Origin: Chryseobacterium sp.
GTDB taxonomy: Bacteria > Bacteroidota > Bacteroidia > Flavobacteriales > Weeksellaceae
Length of the DNA stretch: 64,000 nt
Reading direction: 5' to 3'
Assembly (NCBI RefSeq): GCF_029240215.1
Contig: NZ_JARBTK010000001.1
Span: 434,001 to 498,000 of the forward strand
Part shown: positions 51,639 to 60,852 of the stretch, piece after piece
How positions within the stretch are numbered: the stretch's first letter is position 1
Layout: each line of letters starts with the position of its first letter
Program-made: the position numbers and the translations under genes
The notes under the pieces: model-generated
Database searches by the model: none
What the model saw: the letters and a program-made list of their open reading frames with translations, nothing else
What the model was told of the DNA's origin: nothing

Positions 51639-52649
51639 TTAAATATTAATCCATTTCATTTTTATAATTCTGTCTTTTCCTGCAAAAACTACCGTTTTAT
51701 CATCAATCCATTTACAGACAAAAAGTCCTTTTTCGTCAGAGATTTTCTTCCATGTTTTTCCGAAATCAGATGAGTAACTGATGTGTTGATCTCCAACTGC
51801 TATAATTTCTTTTCCTTTAGAATTTGGTTTTATTTTTACACAAGTTGTATATCCTGCATTTTTTCCAGAAGCCTGAATCTGCCATGTTTTCCCGCCGTCA
51901 ATTGTCGTTGCGATATTATTGATGTTGGCTTCTTGTTTGGTATAATCTCCACCGACTGCAATCCCAAATCTATCATCAGAAAAATCAATTGAATACATAC
52001 CCTGTGAAGATTCTCCCTGAATAAATGGTGTATTAAAAATTTCGATCTGCTGGTTTTTTAAATTTAATTTCAAAATTCTTGAAGATTTTCCACCTGTTGC
52101 AATCCAAACGTAATTTTTAGCTGAGGAAATATTGGTGTTACTTGCTGCAAATGCTGCTTCACCCGGATTTAGTTTTATATTATTTTTAAAAAAACTCCAT
52201 TCTCCATTTTTATACATTGTAAGTTTTAGTCTATTGTCATCAGTATCACTAAACGCAAAAGCCAAGTCCGCATTTACAAAATGAAATGCATCATAAAATG
52301 CAGCTTTACTTACATCTGTGAAAACTCTTTGAGAAATCAGTTTTTTCTTCTCAATTTTAAAGAAATAAGCAGGACTTTCTATATTGATTGCATAAAATGA
52401 ATTTTTATCCTGAGCTAAAGTGCGGAACTGTAGTTTTTCGTCTGATAATTTAATCTGTTTCTGGTTTTTTGAGTCTTTCAAATCTACATATCCGAATTTA
52501 GAGTCTGTTCCGCTGTACCATACTTTGCCGTCCCAGATTTCTATGGCTCTGATACTGATTTTATCATTAAGTAAAGTTTCAAAACTTATATTTTGGGCGA
52601 AGAGAAAAGTTCCGAAGAATAGAAATAATGTGGGGAATATTTTTTTCAT
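51639..52649 (-). CDS. Secreted beta-propeller (YCF48/sialidase-like) protein
   Basis: Start set at the ATG at 52649 (336 residues), which opens a standard signal peptide (MKKIFPTLFLFFGTFLFAQ); the alternative is three codons earlier. The repeated pattern of IDGGKTWQIQ, SSDFGKTWKKIS and WIATGGKSSRILKL marks a beta-propeller with BNR/Asp-box turns, like photosystem-assembly YCF48-type proteins. No catalytic residues recognised. Monocistronic; role unknown. Confidence 0.75.
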   Translation of the reverse strand: MKKIFPTLFLFFGTFLFAQNISFETLLNDKISIRAIEIWDGKVWYSGTDSKFGYVDLKDSKNQKQIKLSDEKLQFRTLAQDKNSFYAINIESPAYFFKIEKKKLISQRVFTDVSKAAFYDAFHFVNADLAFAFSDTDDNRLKLTMYKNGEWSFFKNNIKLNPGEAAFAASNTNISSAKNYVWIATGGKSSRILKLNLKNQQIEIFNTPFIQGESSQGMYSIDFSDDRFGIAVGGDYTKQEANINNIATTIDGGKTWQIQASGKNAGYTTCVKIKPNSKGKEIIAVGDQHISYSSDFGKTWKKISDEKGLFVCKWIDDKTVVFAGKDRIIKMKWINI

Positions 52650-52673
52650 AACAGTCAAATTTAATGAAAAAAA

Positions 52674-52696
52674 AAATTCCGCATAAAGCGGAATTT
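52674..52696 (-). terminator. Terminator of the amino-acid permease
   Basis: AAATTCCGC/GCGGAATTT with a 5-base loop, followed on the minus strand by a run of about ten T residues. Confidence 0.9.
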
Positions 52697-52700
52697 AAAT

Positions 52701-54344
52701 TTATTCTTTATTGTCAATATTAATATTGACGTCTTCTAAAGGTTTTTGCTCAGCCTTGAAGGTTTCTCCATAACCGCCATTCTGCAGTTTTGAATTTCTC
52801 TTACTGTAAAGGAAATAAATGATAAATCCTATAATCAACCAACCAAAAGAGTACATCTGTGCTTCTTTACTAAGGTTGAAAATCAAGTATACATTGATCG
52901 CAATTCCTAAACAAGCAATTACAGGCAATGCAGGAACTCTGAAACTTCTTACCAAATTTGGTTCTTTTACTCTTAATACCCAAACTGCAACACAAACCAT
53001 TGTAAAGGCAAATAAAGTCCCGAAACTTGTCATGTGTGCTAGCTCGTTAATTGGCGTAAGTGAAGCTACTATGGCGATAACTGTACCTAAAATCATCAGG
53101 TTTTTCCTAGGAACTCCAGAAGTAGGATTTACTTTTGAGAAAGTTGAAGGAATTAAACCATCTTTGGACATTCCCAAGAAAATTCTTGATTGTCCCATGA
53201 TCATTACCATCAATACAGAAATTAAGCCTACTGTAGCAGCAATCGTAATGATATAACCAGCCCAAGCCTGACCTGCAATATCAAATGCATAAGCTACAGG
53301 TGCTTTAATGGCATCAGGATATTTACCTAGAGGATTAAAATCAGTATAATGCATCATTCCTGTAAGAACCAATGATACCAAAATATATAAAATTGTACAA
53401 ATTACTAACGAAGTGATGATAGCAAAAGGCACATCTTTTTTAGGGTTAATCGCCTCACCCGCCTGCGTAGAAACTGCATCGAAGCCTACATAAGCAAAGA
53501 AAATAGCAGAAGCTCCGGCAATAATTCCGCCATAGCCATATGCTTTGTGGGAGACTCCGTTTTCTGTAATGGTAGTTGCTTCAGGGATAAAAGGTGTCCA
53601 GTTATCAGTATCTATAAAAAATAAACCGGCAATAATCACAAATATAATTGCAGAAACTTTTAAGATTACAATAAAGTTGTTGGCTTTAGCAGCACCTTTT
53701 GTACCTCTCAATAAGATCCAGATTACAAACAAAACGATAAGTAAAGCAGGAAGATTCAAGAAAAGTTTAAAATCTAACAATTCAGGAGCTGCATTGAAAT
53801 TATTGATAGTTTCCTGAAAGCCCAATAATTTATCTGCAGGAAGTTTTCCTTCGGCAATCTGCTTCGTAGCTTCACCGAACGCTTTGTGAGCTGTTCCGGG
53901 ATCAGTGGTCATCCAATAGGGTAAATGCAGACCAAACATTTTGAGAAGTTTAGCAAAATAACCTGACCATGAAACGGCGACCGTCATCGATCCCATCGCA
54001 TATTCTAATATCAAACCCCAACCGATGATCCAGGCAAAAATTTCACCTACCGTTCCGTATGCATACGCATAAGCAGAACCTTCTACTGGAAGTATTGACG
54101 CAAACTCAGCATAACACAAAGCTGCAAATACACAGGCAATACCAGCTACTACAAAAGAAAGTGCCAATGCAGGGCCTGCGTTATAATAGGCACCAGTACC
54201 TGTAAGTACAAAAATTCCTCCTCCGATAATAGCACCAATTCCGATAGCAGTAAGGCTCCATTTTCCTAAAACACGTTTTAGTTCACTTTTCTGTATATCG
54301 GCTTCATAAGCACTCATTGGCTTTTTAGCCCAAATTTTTGACAT
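52701..54344 (-). CDS. APC-family amino-acid permease (cationic amino-acid transporter-like)
   Basis: A 547-residue protein with 12 or more helices. The signature GIGAIIGGGIFVLTGTGAYYNAGPA (seen in parts near residue 35) and FFAYVGFDAVSTQAGEAINPKKDVP near 290 place it with CAT/YfnA-like permeases. Likely substrates are basic or broad-range amino acids. A long hydrophilic loop lies near 145-185. The C-terminus is charged. Single gene with its own terminator. Confidence 0.9.
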   Translation of the reverse strand: MSKIWAKKPMSAYEADIQKSELKRVLGKWSLTAIGIGAIIGGGIFVLTGTGAYYNAGPALALSFVVAGIACVFAALCYAEFASILPVEGSAYAYAYGTVGEIFAWIIGWGLILEYAMGSMTVAVSWSGYFAKLLKMFGLHLPYWMTTDPGTAHKAFGEATKQIAEGKLPADKLLGFQETINNFNAAPELLDFKLFLNLPALLIVLFVIWILLRGTKGAAKANNFIVILKVSAIIFVIIAGLFFIDTDNWTPFIPEATTITENGVSHKAYGYGGIIAGASAIFFAYVGFDAVSTQAGEAINPKKDVPFAIITSLVICTILYILVSLVLTGMMHYTDFNPLGKYPDAIKAPVAYAFDIAGQAWAGYIITIAATVGLISVLMVMIMGQSRIFLGMSKDGLIPSTFSKVNPTSGVPRKNLMILGTVIAIVASLTPINELAHMTSFGTLFAFTMVCVAVWVLRVKEPNLVRSFRVPALPVIACLGIAINVYLIFNLSKEAQMYSFGWLIIGFIIYFLYSKRNSKLQNGGYGETFKAEQKPLEDVNINIDNKE

Positions 54345-54495
54345 ATTTTTTATTTATTAAAGATTTACGAAAATATAAAAAATTTATAGATCTTAACATT
54401 TATTAATAAACTTTCGATATTAAATTTAAATTTTAAAATATAAAAAACTGATTTACACCTGTTTTAAAACATTTCAGACCGATTGATATTTTCAT

Positions 54496-54503
54496 TATTT
54501 TTG
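54496..54503 (+). promoter_or_regulatory. -7 element of pnuC
   Basis: TATTTTTG, ending only 5 bases before the pnuC ATG (54509). If used, transcription would begin at or next to the start codon (leaderless mRNA). Confidence 0.45.
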
Positions 54504-54508
54504 ATGAC

Positions 54509-55177
54509 ATGAATTTATATGATCTCTTTGTAAAACCGTATGAGTATTATACCTATTTACAAATTCTGCTGGAAGCTACGGGAACTATTTTCGGAATCTT
54601 GAGCGTCTACCTTTCCATTAAAAAAAACATCTGGCTTTATCCTACAGGAATAATTTCTACATTAATTTACGTTTATATCCTTTTCAATTTCGGATTGCTT
54701 GGTGACTGCATGATCAATGTTTATTATACTGCGATGAGCATTTATGGCTGGATTTTGTGGTCAAAAAACTCAGAGGATCACATTCATGTAGACGTAACAT
54801 GGGCAACCAGAAAAGAATGGATCTTTGCGATCATGCTTTTTATCCTCAGTATGATTATGGTGACTGCCATCTATTACTACAAACCTTATATTGATAATCA
54901 TTTTTCATTTGATGGCGCAGATCTGGGATTACATCATCTTGATTGGGCAAACTGGCTTGATGTAGTCGTCACTTCTACATTTCTTGTAGGAATGTGGCTC
55001 ATGGCGAAACGCCGCATTGAGAGCTGGATTTTCTGGATCCTGGGAGATTTAGTTTGCATTCCAATGTTAATTTATAAAGAGCTCGGAATCACTTCGGTTC
55101 AATATTTGGTATTTACCATAATGGCGATCATGGGATACGTCAACTGGAAAAAAGTTTTAAAGAGAAAAATACATTAA
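54509..55177 (+). CDS. pnuC: Nicotinamide riboside transporter PnuC
   Basis: A 222-residue membrane protein with seven helices. EATGTIFGILSVYLSIKKNIWLYP near residue 23 and NVYYTAMSIYGWILW near 71 are typical of PnuC, a facilitator of nicotinamide riboside uptake for NAD synthesis. No nadR-like kinase is adjacent. The downstream lipoprotein gene starts 4 bases after its stop, so the pair is co-transcribed. Confidence 0.92.
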   Translation: MNLYDLFVKPYEYYTYLQILLEATGTIFGILSVYLSIKKNIWLYPTGIISTLIYVYILFNFGLLGDCMINVYYTAMSIYGWILWSKNSEDHIHVDVTWATRKEWIFAIMLFILSMIMVTAIYYYKPYIDNHFSFDGADLGLHHLDWANWLDVVVTSTFLVGMWLMAKRRIESWIFWILGDLVCIPMLIYKELGITSVQYLVFTIMAIMGYVNWKKVLKRKIH

Positions 55178-55181
55178 AGTC

Positions 55182-55748
55182 ATGAAAAATTTAATAAAAA
55201 TAGCATTCACGGTATTCATAGCAGCAAGCTTAGCTTCTTGTATGTCATACAATAACGGATATGCAGATAACTACGGAGATCCATATTATGATAATGGATA
55301 TTACTACGCACCCCAAGGTTATTACAACACGGGAGGATATTATGGTAATGACGGATATTACTACAGAAATGATATGAGGTATTACTATGACAATGGTGTG
55401 CCTTATTATTATGGAAATAACAGAACAAAAGTGTATGTAGAAAAAAGAAGCCCTTCAAACAGACCTGCTCCTAGTTTCAGAGATACACCAAATAACAATA
55501 ACGGAAATTACACAAACCCTAGAAACAATAATAACAGCAACCGGAATAATAGCGGAAACAGGGGTTTTAGAAATTCAGGAAGCAACAGCAGCCAAAGACA
55601 GCAGCAACAAAATGCTCCTAGATCAAACAGCAACAGCGGTTTCAGAAATGGTACCAACAGTACAAGAAACACTACGCCTTCCACTCCTGCGACTCCTCAA
55701 ACTCCCCAACAGAATAACTCAACAAGATCCAACGGAGGTTTCAGATAG
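55182..55748 (+). CDS. Low-complexity lipoprotein (Tyr/Gly-rich then Asn/Ser/Gln-rich)
   Basis: A 188-residue protein with a lipoprotein signal peptide (lipobox LASC, Cys20). Residues 21-85 are rich in Tyr, Gly and Asp-Gly-Tyr-Tyr units; residues 95-188 are Asn/Ser/Gln/Arg-rich with GFR repeats (RGFRNSG, SGFRNG, GGFR). Mostly disordered. No catalytic domain. Such proteins may coat or space the outer membrane or self-associate. It is co-transcribed with pnuC by position only. Confidence 0.75.
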   Translation: MKNLIKIAFTVFIAASLASCMSYNNGYADNYGDPYYDNGYYYAPQGYYNTGGYYGNDGYYYRNDMRYYYDNGVPYYYGNNRTKVYVEKRSPSNRPAPSFRDTPNNNNGNYTNPRNNNNSNRNNSGNRGFRNSGSNSSQRQQQQNAPRSNSNSGFRNGTNSTRNTTPSTPATPQTPQQNNSTRSNGGFR

Positions 55749-55766
55749 TAATCATTCTAAATAAGT

Positions 55767-55795
55767 AAACGGACAGCCACCACTGTTCGTTTTTT
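55767..55795 (+). terminator. Terminator after pnuC-lipoprotein
   Basis: AAACGGACAG (55767-55776) pairs with CTGTTCGTTT (55783-55792) with one G-T pair, loop 6, T-run following. Confidence 0.8.
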
Positions 55796-55843
55796 CGTTT
55801 TTATTATAGTAATTTTGCACGTTAATTTTTTAGACAGATAAGT

Positions 55844-56617
55844 ATGGAATTTTATAAATATCAGGGAACAGGAAACGACTTTGTAATGATCGACAACCGT
55901 GATTTGCAGTTTCCAAAAGATAAAAAAATCATTGAAAGATTGTGCGACAGACGATTCGGGATCGGTGCAGACGGTTTGATCCTGCTTGAAAACGATGATA
56001 AGTACGATTTTAAAATGGTATACTACAATTCTGACGGCGGAGAAAGCACAATGTGCGGAAACGGCGGAAGATGTCTCGTAGCCTTTGCTTTTTTCCTGGA
56101 TATTTTTGAAAACAAATGTACTTTTATCGCAACAGACGGAGAACACAAAGCTGAAATTCACAACGGAATCGTAAAATTAAAAATGATTGACGTTGACAGC
56201 ATTAATAATGACGGAAATGATTCAGTTTTAAATACCGGTTCACCACATTACGTAAAATACGTAGAAGACATTGCTAATTTCAATGTTTTTGCAGAAGGAA
56301 ACAGCATTAGAAATTCTGAAAATTACAAAGAAAATGGCATTAATGTCAATTTTGTTGAAAATATTTCTGATGAAGAAATTTTCGTAAGAACTTATGAACG
56401 AGGCGTTGAGGACGAAACTTTCAGTTGTGGAACCGGAGTTACAGCTTCGGCTTTAACTTTTCTTCAAAAAAGCAATCTAACTTCCATAAAAGTTAAAACA
56501 TTGGGCGGTGATCTTAAGGTTTATGCTGAAAAAAACGGAAATTCTTTCCGTGAAATTTGGCTCGAAGGTCCGGCAAAACAAGTATTTAAAGGAAAGGTAG
56601 AACTTCTTTTATTTTAA
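55844..56617 (+). CDS. dapF: Diaminopimelate epimerase
   Basis: A 257-residue DapF that interconverts LL- and meso-diaminopimelate for lysine and peptidoglycan. Both catalytic cysteines are visible: Cys71 in MCGNGGRC and Cys195 in FSCGTGVTA. Substrate-binding KYQGTGNDFVMID lies at the start. Normal length. It is followed after 26 bases by mltG, another cell-wall gene. Confidence 0.97.
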   Translation: MEFYKYQGTGNDFVMIDNRDLQFPKDKKIIERLCDRRFGIGADGLILLENDDKYDFKMVYYNSDGGESTMCGNGGRCLVAFAFFLDIFENKCTFIATDGEHKAEIHNGIVKLKMIDVDSINNDGNDSVLNTGSPHYVKYVEDIANFNVFAEGNSIRNSENYKENGINVNFVENISDEEIFVRTYERGVEDETFSCGTGVTASALTFLQKSNLTSIKVKTLGGDLKVYAEKNGNSFREIWLEGPAKQVFKGKVELLLF

Positions 56618-56643
56618 AAAACTTTTAATCCATTTTAATTATA

Positions 56644-57669
56644 ATGAAAAAAGCTATTCTCATTATCGTCCTTTTAATTCTTGCTGTGGCAGGATTTTTT
56701 GGTTTGAAATTCTACAATAAATACTACGGAAACAACGTAGAAAAAGACGGCTACGTTTTAATTCCGCATGATGCAGAATTTAAGCAGATTTTAGATTCTA
56801 TTGCACCTTACGTTGACAATAAAGAATCTTTTACTGAGGTAGCTAAAGATAAAGAAATGGATCAATTTTTCAAGCCGGGACGTTACCACTTCAAAAAAGG
56901 AGCAAGCAATACAAGCCTGGTTAATATGATCAAAGCAGGAAATCAGACCGAAAATTCTTTCAGAATCGGAGATTTCGGAGACATTTATCAGATGGTTGGT
57001 AAAGTTTCAAAGAAAACTGAATTGGATTCACTGAAATTCGTCAATGATTTAAATAAAATTGCCGGAGAGAAAGGCTATAATAATGCCGAAGATCTTAAAA
57101 AATATTTTTTCATCGATACTTATAATTTCTTCTGGACGGTAACTCCGAAAGAATTTTTCAAAAAATTTGAAGATCAGTATAATGAATTCTGGACTGCCGA
57201 CAGAAAAGCAAAAGAACAGAAATCCGGTTTGACAAGAGATCAGATTTATGCTTTGGCATCTATCGTTTATAAAGAATCAGGAGGGAAACCAGACGAAATG
57301 AAAACCATTGCAGGATTATATTTAAACCGTTACAGAAAAGGAATGAAATTACAATCTGACCCAACTGTAATCTATGCGATGAATAAACAGACCAACTTTA
57401 AAGAATCTATTAAAAGAGTTTTGTTTAAACATTTGACAACACCTTCACCTTACAACACGTATGCAAATGCAGGAATTCCTCCGGGACCGATTTGTGTAGT
57501 TGACAAAAATTCTGTAGATGCAGTTTTGGATGCCGAAAACAACTCCTATATTTTTATGTGTGCCGATCCTGCGAGAATGGGCTATCACAAGTTTACAGCC
57601 AGTGCGGAAGAGCATGTAATCAATGCAAAAGCGTACCAAGACTGGCTTAATTCAAAAAATATCAAATAG
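56644..57669 (+). CDS. mltG: Endolytic murein transglycosylase MltG
   Basis: A 341-residue YceG-family protein with one N-terminal membrane helix (residues 3-22). The catalytic Glu211 is in IVYKESGGKPDEMKTIAG, and the LQSDPTVIYA and GPICVVDKNSVDAVL blocks follow. It cuts nascent glycan strands and is thought to set their length. Directly downstream of dapF, so a cell-wall pair. Confidence 0.95.
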   Translation: MKKAILIIVLLILAVAGFFGLKFYNKYYGNNVEKDGYVLIPHDAEFKQILDSIAPYVDNKESFTEVAKDKEMDQFFKPGRYHFKKGASNTSLVNMIKAGNQTENSFRIGDFGDIYQMVGKVSKKTELDSLKFVNDLNKIAGEKGYNNAEDLKKYFFIDTYNFFWTVTPKEFFKKFEDQYNEFWTADRKAKEQKSGLTRDQIYALASIVYKESGGKPDEMKTIAGLYLNRYRKGMKLQSDPTVIYAMNKQTNFKESIKRVLFKHLTTPSPYNTYANAGIPPGPICVVDKNSVDAVLDAENNSYIFMCADPARMGYHKFTASAEEHVINAKAYQDWLNSKNIK

Positions 57670-57836
57670 TAAATATATTTAACTTTAATTTAACAATTAA
57701 ATAATTAACATTTCGCTCTCAAAAGCGACCTATCTATTAAAAATAATAAACGAAATCTTGAAAACCTGAAAAATTCAGCGTTTATAATTTCACAATTATA
57801 AATATGTTTTTCATGATTTTATTTAAAGAATATCAT

Positions 57837-60341
57837 ATGAATCAGACGGAAATTATCAGCATTTTCACAAAGAAAACTTTAGGGCTTACTTTTGTATTAT
57901 CTGCAGCAGCCTTTGCTTTCGGGCAAGAAAAAGTGGGCGTAACGGGAACTATTGTAGACAAAAGCAATCAGCCTGTTCCTTATGCTTCTGTTACTTTTAG
58001 CAACAAAGCAAATAAACTTTTCAGTGATGCTACTTTAACGGACGAAAAAGGCCAGTACAAACTTGAGCTGACTCCCGGAAACTACGACATCACAATAGAA
58101 GCAATCGATTACAAAAAAAGTGTGATCAACAAACAGATTGCAGCTGCAGGAAACATTGGTGCTTTATCAATCGAGGCTGAAACTTCCGCTACAAATCTGA
58201 AAACTCAGGATATTCAAGGGGTTACGATCACTGTTGCTACAAAACCTTATAAAGTCGAGCTTGATAAAAGAACGTACGATCCATCTCAGGATATTGTAAG
58301 TAAAGGTGGAAATCTTCAGGATGTACTTTCAAATGTACCTTCGGTTTCTGTAGACACAGACGGAACGGTATCAATGAGAGGAAGCTCTAATGTAAGATTT
58401 TTGATCAACGGAAAACCTTCTGCTCTTCTGGGAATTGACGATGGCGCAAACGCATTACAGAGTATTCCTGCAGATCAGATCGAAAGAATTGAAGTGATCA
58501 CCAATCCTTCTTCAAAATTTGAAGCAAGCGGAACGGCAGGTATTTTAAATATCATTTTAAAGAAATCTAAAAAAACAGGTTTTAACGGAAGTGTAATAGG
58601 AACTTTAGGATATTTGCCTCAAACCAATTTAAATACCAATTTAAGCTGGAGAAAAGGAAGCCTGACATGGTTTTTGAATGGCGGTGGTGGCTATCGTGAG
58701 TCTAAGAATACGAATAGAAACAATGCGACATTCTTTAATGCAGTTTTGGATGATGACAGAACTTTCACAGGTCAGGAATCAATCACAAATAACAATAATA
58801 GCAATTATAATGCATCATCAGGTATTGTTTATGATATTTCTGATAAAACATCGGTGAATGCTTCAGCAACTGTTAGAACTTTCGAAAGTGAAAACATTGG
58901 AAATGTCACTTATGATTACCGTTTTCTTAAAAATCCAAACTCGTTTGTAAACAGGATGAATACCGGTTCTAATGACAACCTTGCGTTTCAGGCAGATTTA
59001 GGGTTAGATCACAAATTTGATGACAAAGGACAGAACTTATCATTATCTGCAAGTTTACAAAGTAACAGATCTTATAATGATACTGATGTGAATCAGACTC
59101 AAGATAATATTTTTCAATTGCAGAATGTAATCAATCAGACTACTAAAAATAAAACATTAGTTGGTAAAGCTGATTACGAGCTTCCTCTTGGTGAAAACTC
59201 AAAAATTGAAGCCGGTTACAGACTAGATATTAATCAAAATATTTATGATAATGATGTTTTGGAAAGAACTGTCGACAATCCTGAGTTTCATTTTCTTAAT
59301 AATTATACTTATAATGCGTATTACAGAGAAATTTTCAACGCCGGGTACTTACAGTTTAGAAGCAAAATTGGCAAATTAGGGTATCAGTTAGGACTCAGAA
59401 ATGAGTATTCTCAGGTTGATATTAAATATTCAAACTTAGATTATTATACTGACAATATTAACAGTAAAAAGACTTATAATAATTTATTTCCGTCTGTATT
59501 CCTGAGTTACGAAATCGCCAAAGACAATCAGTTTTTAGTCAATTATTCAAGAAGAATTGACAGACCAAGATCTTTCTTTTTGATTCCAAATCCTAGTTAT
59601 ACTGATAATCAAAATATCTTTGAAGGAAATATTGATTTAAACCCTTCTTATGTAGATTCTTATGAGTTTGGATATAGTATTTCAAAAGGGAAATTCACGA
59701 TCAACCCTACTCTTTATTATAGACATTCATCAGATGATGTAAAGATGTTGGTATATTCTGACGATGGAATTTTCAAAACAAAGCCAATCAATTTGGGTGC
59801 TGATGATCGTTACGGATTAGATTTAAATTTCAACTGGGATGCAACAAAATGGTTGAAATTCTTAGGAAACGTAGATTTATTTGGATATAAAACTACGGGA
59901 ATTTATACAAATCCTGATATTTTGAATCAACCGATGTCTTTCGAAGGTACAGGTTTCTCCACAAGAGCAAGACTTACTTCAACTTTTAAAGTTGATAAGA
60001 CATTCAGTTTCCAGCTGCAAGGATTCTACAGAGGTGCTCAAAAGACAGAAAACCAGACCAGAAATGATATGTATGCTTTAAATTTTGGCGCTTCAAAAAC
60101 AATTTGGGATGGTAACGGAACAGTAAGTTTCAACATTCAGGATATTTTCAATACCCGTGCAATGAGAAGTACAACCACTACTTCAGAGTTTAGCAGAGAT
60201 TCTTATATGCAGTGGCAGCCGAGACAATTTGCAGTTTCTCTAACTTACAGATTTAAGCAAGGTGAAAAAATCGAACAGCCGAAGAGAAAGAAAGATGTCA
60301 ATTCAAATGCTACAGGAGATGATCAACAAGGTCCTATGTAA
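57837..60341 (+). CDS. TonB-dependent outer-membrane receptor (OMP_b-brl_3 type)
   Basis: Start set at the ATG at 57837 (834 residues); an upstream ATG at 57804 adds 11 unneeded residues. The signal peptide ends AFAFGQ. A carboxypeptidase-regulatory-like domain (GTIVDKSNQPVPYASVTF) spans about 37-115. The plug includes GGNLQDVLSNVPSVSVD and IERIEVITNPSSKFEA. A large barrel follows, with a terminal strand of FAVSLTYRFKQG and a charged tail. It is an energised importer; the substrate is not evident and no SusD partner is adjacent. Confidence 0.9.
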   Translation: MNQTEIISIFTKKTLGLTFVLSAAAFAFGQEKVGVTGTIVDKSNQPVPYASVTFSNKANKLFSDATLTDEKGQYKLELTPGNYDITIEAIDYKKSVINKQIAAAGNIGALSIEAETSATNLKTQDIQGVTITVATKPYKVELDKRTYDPSQDIVSKGGNLQDVLSNVPSVSVDTDGTVSMRGSSNVRFLINGKPSALLGIDDGANALQSIPADQIERIEVITNPSSKFEASGTAGILNIILKKSKKTGFNGSVIGTLGYLPQTNLNTNLSWRKGSLTWFLNGGGGYRESKNTNRNNATFFNAVLDDDRTFTGQESITNNNNSNYNASSGIVYDISDKTSVNASATVRTFESENIGNVTYDYRFLKNPNSFVNRMNTGSNDNLAFQADLGLDHKFDDKGQNLSLSASLQSNRSYNDTDVNQTQDNIFQLQNVINQTTKNKTLVGKADYELPLGENSKIEAGYRLDINQNIYDNDVLERTVDNPEFHFLNNYTYNAYYREIFNAGYLQFRSKIGKLGYQLGLRNEYSQVDIKYSNLDYYTDNINSKKTYNNLFPSVFLSYEIAKDNQFLVNYSRRIDRPRSFFLIPNPSYTDNQNIFEGNIDLNPSYVDSYEFGYSISKGKFTINPTLYYRHSSDDVKMLVYSDDGIFKTKPINLGADDRYGLDLNFNWDATKWLKFLGNVDLFGYKTTGIYTNPDILNQPMSFEGTGFSTRARLTSTFKVDKTFSFQLQGFYRGAQKTENQTRNDMYALNFGASKTIWDGNGTVSFNIQDIFNTRAMRSTTTTSEFSRDSYMQWQPRQFAVSLTYRFKQGEKIEQPKRKKDVNSNATGDDQQGPM

Positions 60342-60360
60342 TCAGAGTTTAATGAACATA

Positions 60361-60392
60361 AAAAGTCCCGAAATTTAAATTTCGGGACTTTT
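60361..60392. terminator. Bidirectional terminator
   Basis: A perfect 32-base palindrome: AAAAGTCCCGAAATTT (60361-60376) and its complement (60377-60392), with T-runs on both sides. Between the convergent TonB receptor and cytidylyltransferase genes. Confidence 0.9.
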
Positions 60393-60830
60393 TTATTTTG
60401 ATGATTTTGCCATTTCAGCTTCGTAGATTCTTTTTCTTAGATCGCTGGATGAGAAACGGTGATCTCTTTTGTTGTAAAAAATCTCAATGCCCTTTTCTTC
60501 GCAGTATTTTTTTCCGGTGAAATCTCTGTCCATATAGTCGTCACCGATAATTCTGACATCGATTACAAAAGATTTTAAAATATCCTCCAAATCTTCCTCT
60601 GTGTAATAAGGAATGATTTCGTCAACCGCATTCACGGCTTTTAGCTGAATATATCTTTCAACAATGGTCTGTGTAGGTTTATTCTTTGTGGGGCGATCAT
60701 GAGAGGGATCAATCTGCAATCCTACAATGAGGTAATCACATACCGTTTTAGCCTCTTCTAACATTTTGATATGACCAGCATGTAGCAAATCAAATGACGA
60801 AAATGTGATGCCTATTCTTTCGGTTTTCAT
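60393..60830 (-). CDS. Cytidylyltransferase-like nucleotidyltransferase (TagD-like)
   Basis: A 145-residue protein of the HxGH nucleotidyltransferase family. ITFSSFDLLHAGHIKML holds His17 and His20, and the C-terminal RDHRFSSSDLRKRI takes the place of the RTEGISTS motif. Glycerol-3-phosphate cytidylyltransferase is the closest known role; it may instead activate another alcohol phosphate for a polysaccharide. Last gene of the operon with galE and a DegT aminotransferase, 22 bases after galE. Confidence 0.85.
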   Translation of the reverse strand: MKTERIGITFSSFDLLHAGHIKMLEEAKTVCDYLIVGLQIDPSHDRPTKNKPTQTIVERYIQLKAVNAVDEIIPYYTEEDLEDILKSFVIDVRIIGDDYMDRDFTGKKYCEEKGIEIFYNKRDHRFSSSDLRKRIYEAEMAKSSK

Positions 60831-60852
60831 CTTTTATATATTTATGTTTAAA

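Noticed and set aside
52819..53256. 145-codon plus-strand frame opposite the amino-acid permease
   Set aside because: Thr/Ile/Lys-rich shadow of a membrane protein gene read backwards; no start signal.
57804..57836. Upstream start for the TonB receptor
   Set aside because: The 11 extra residues precede a normal signal peptide; the ATG at 57837 is the more natural start.
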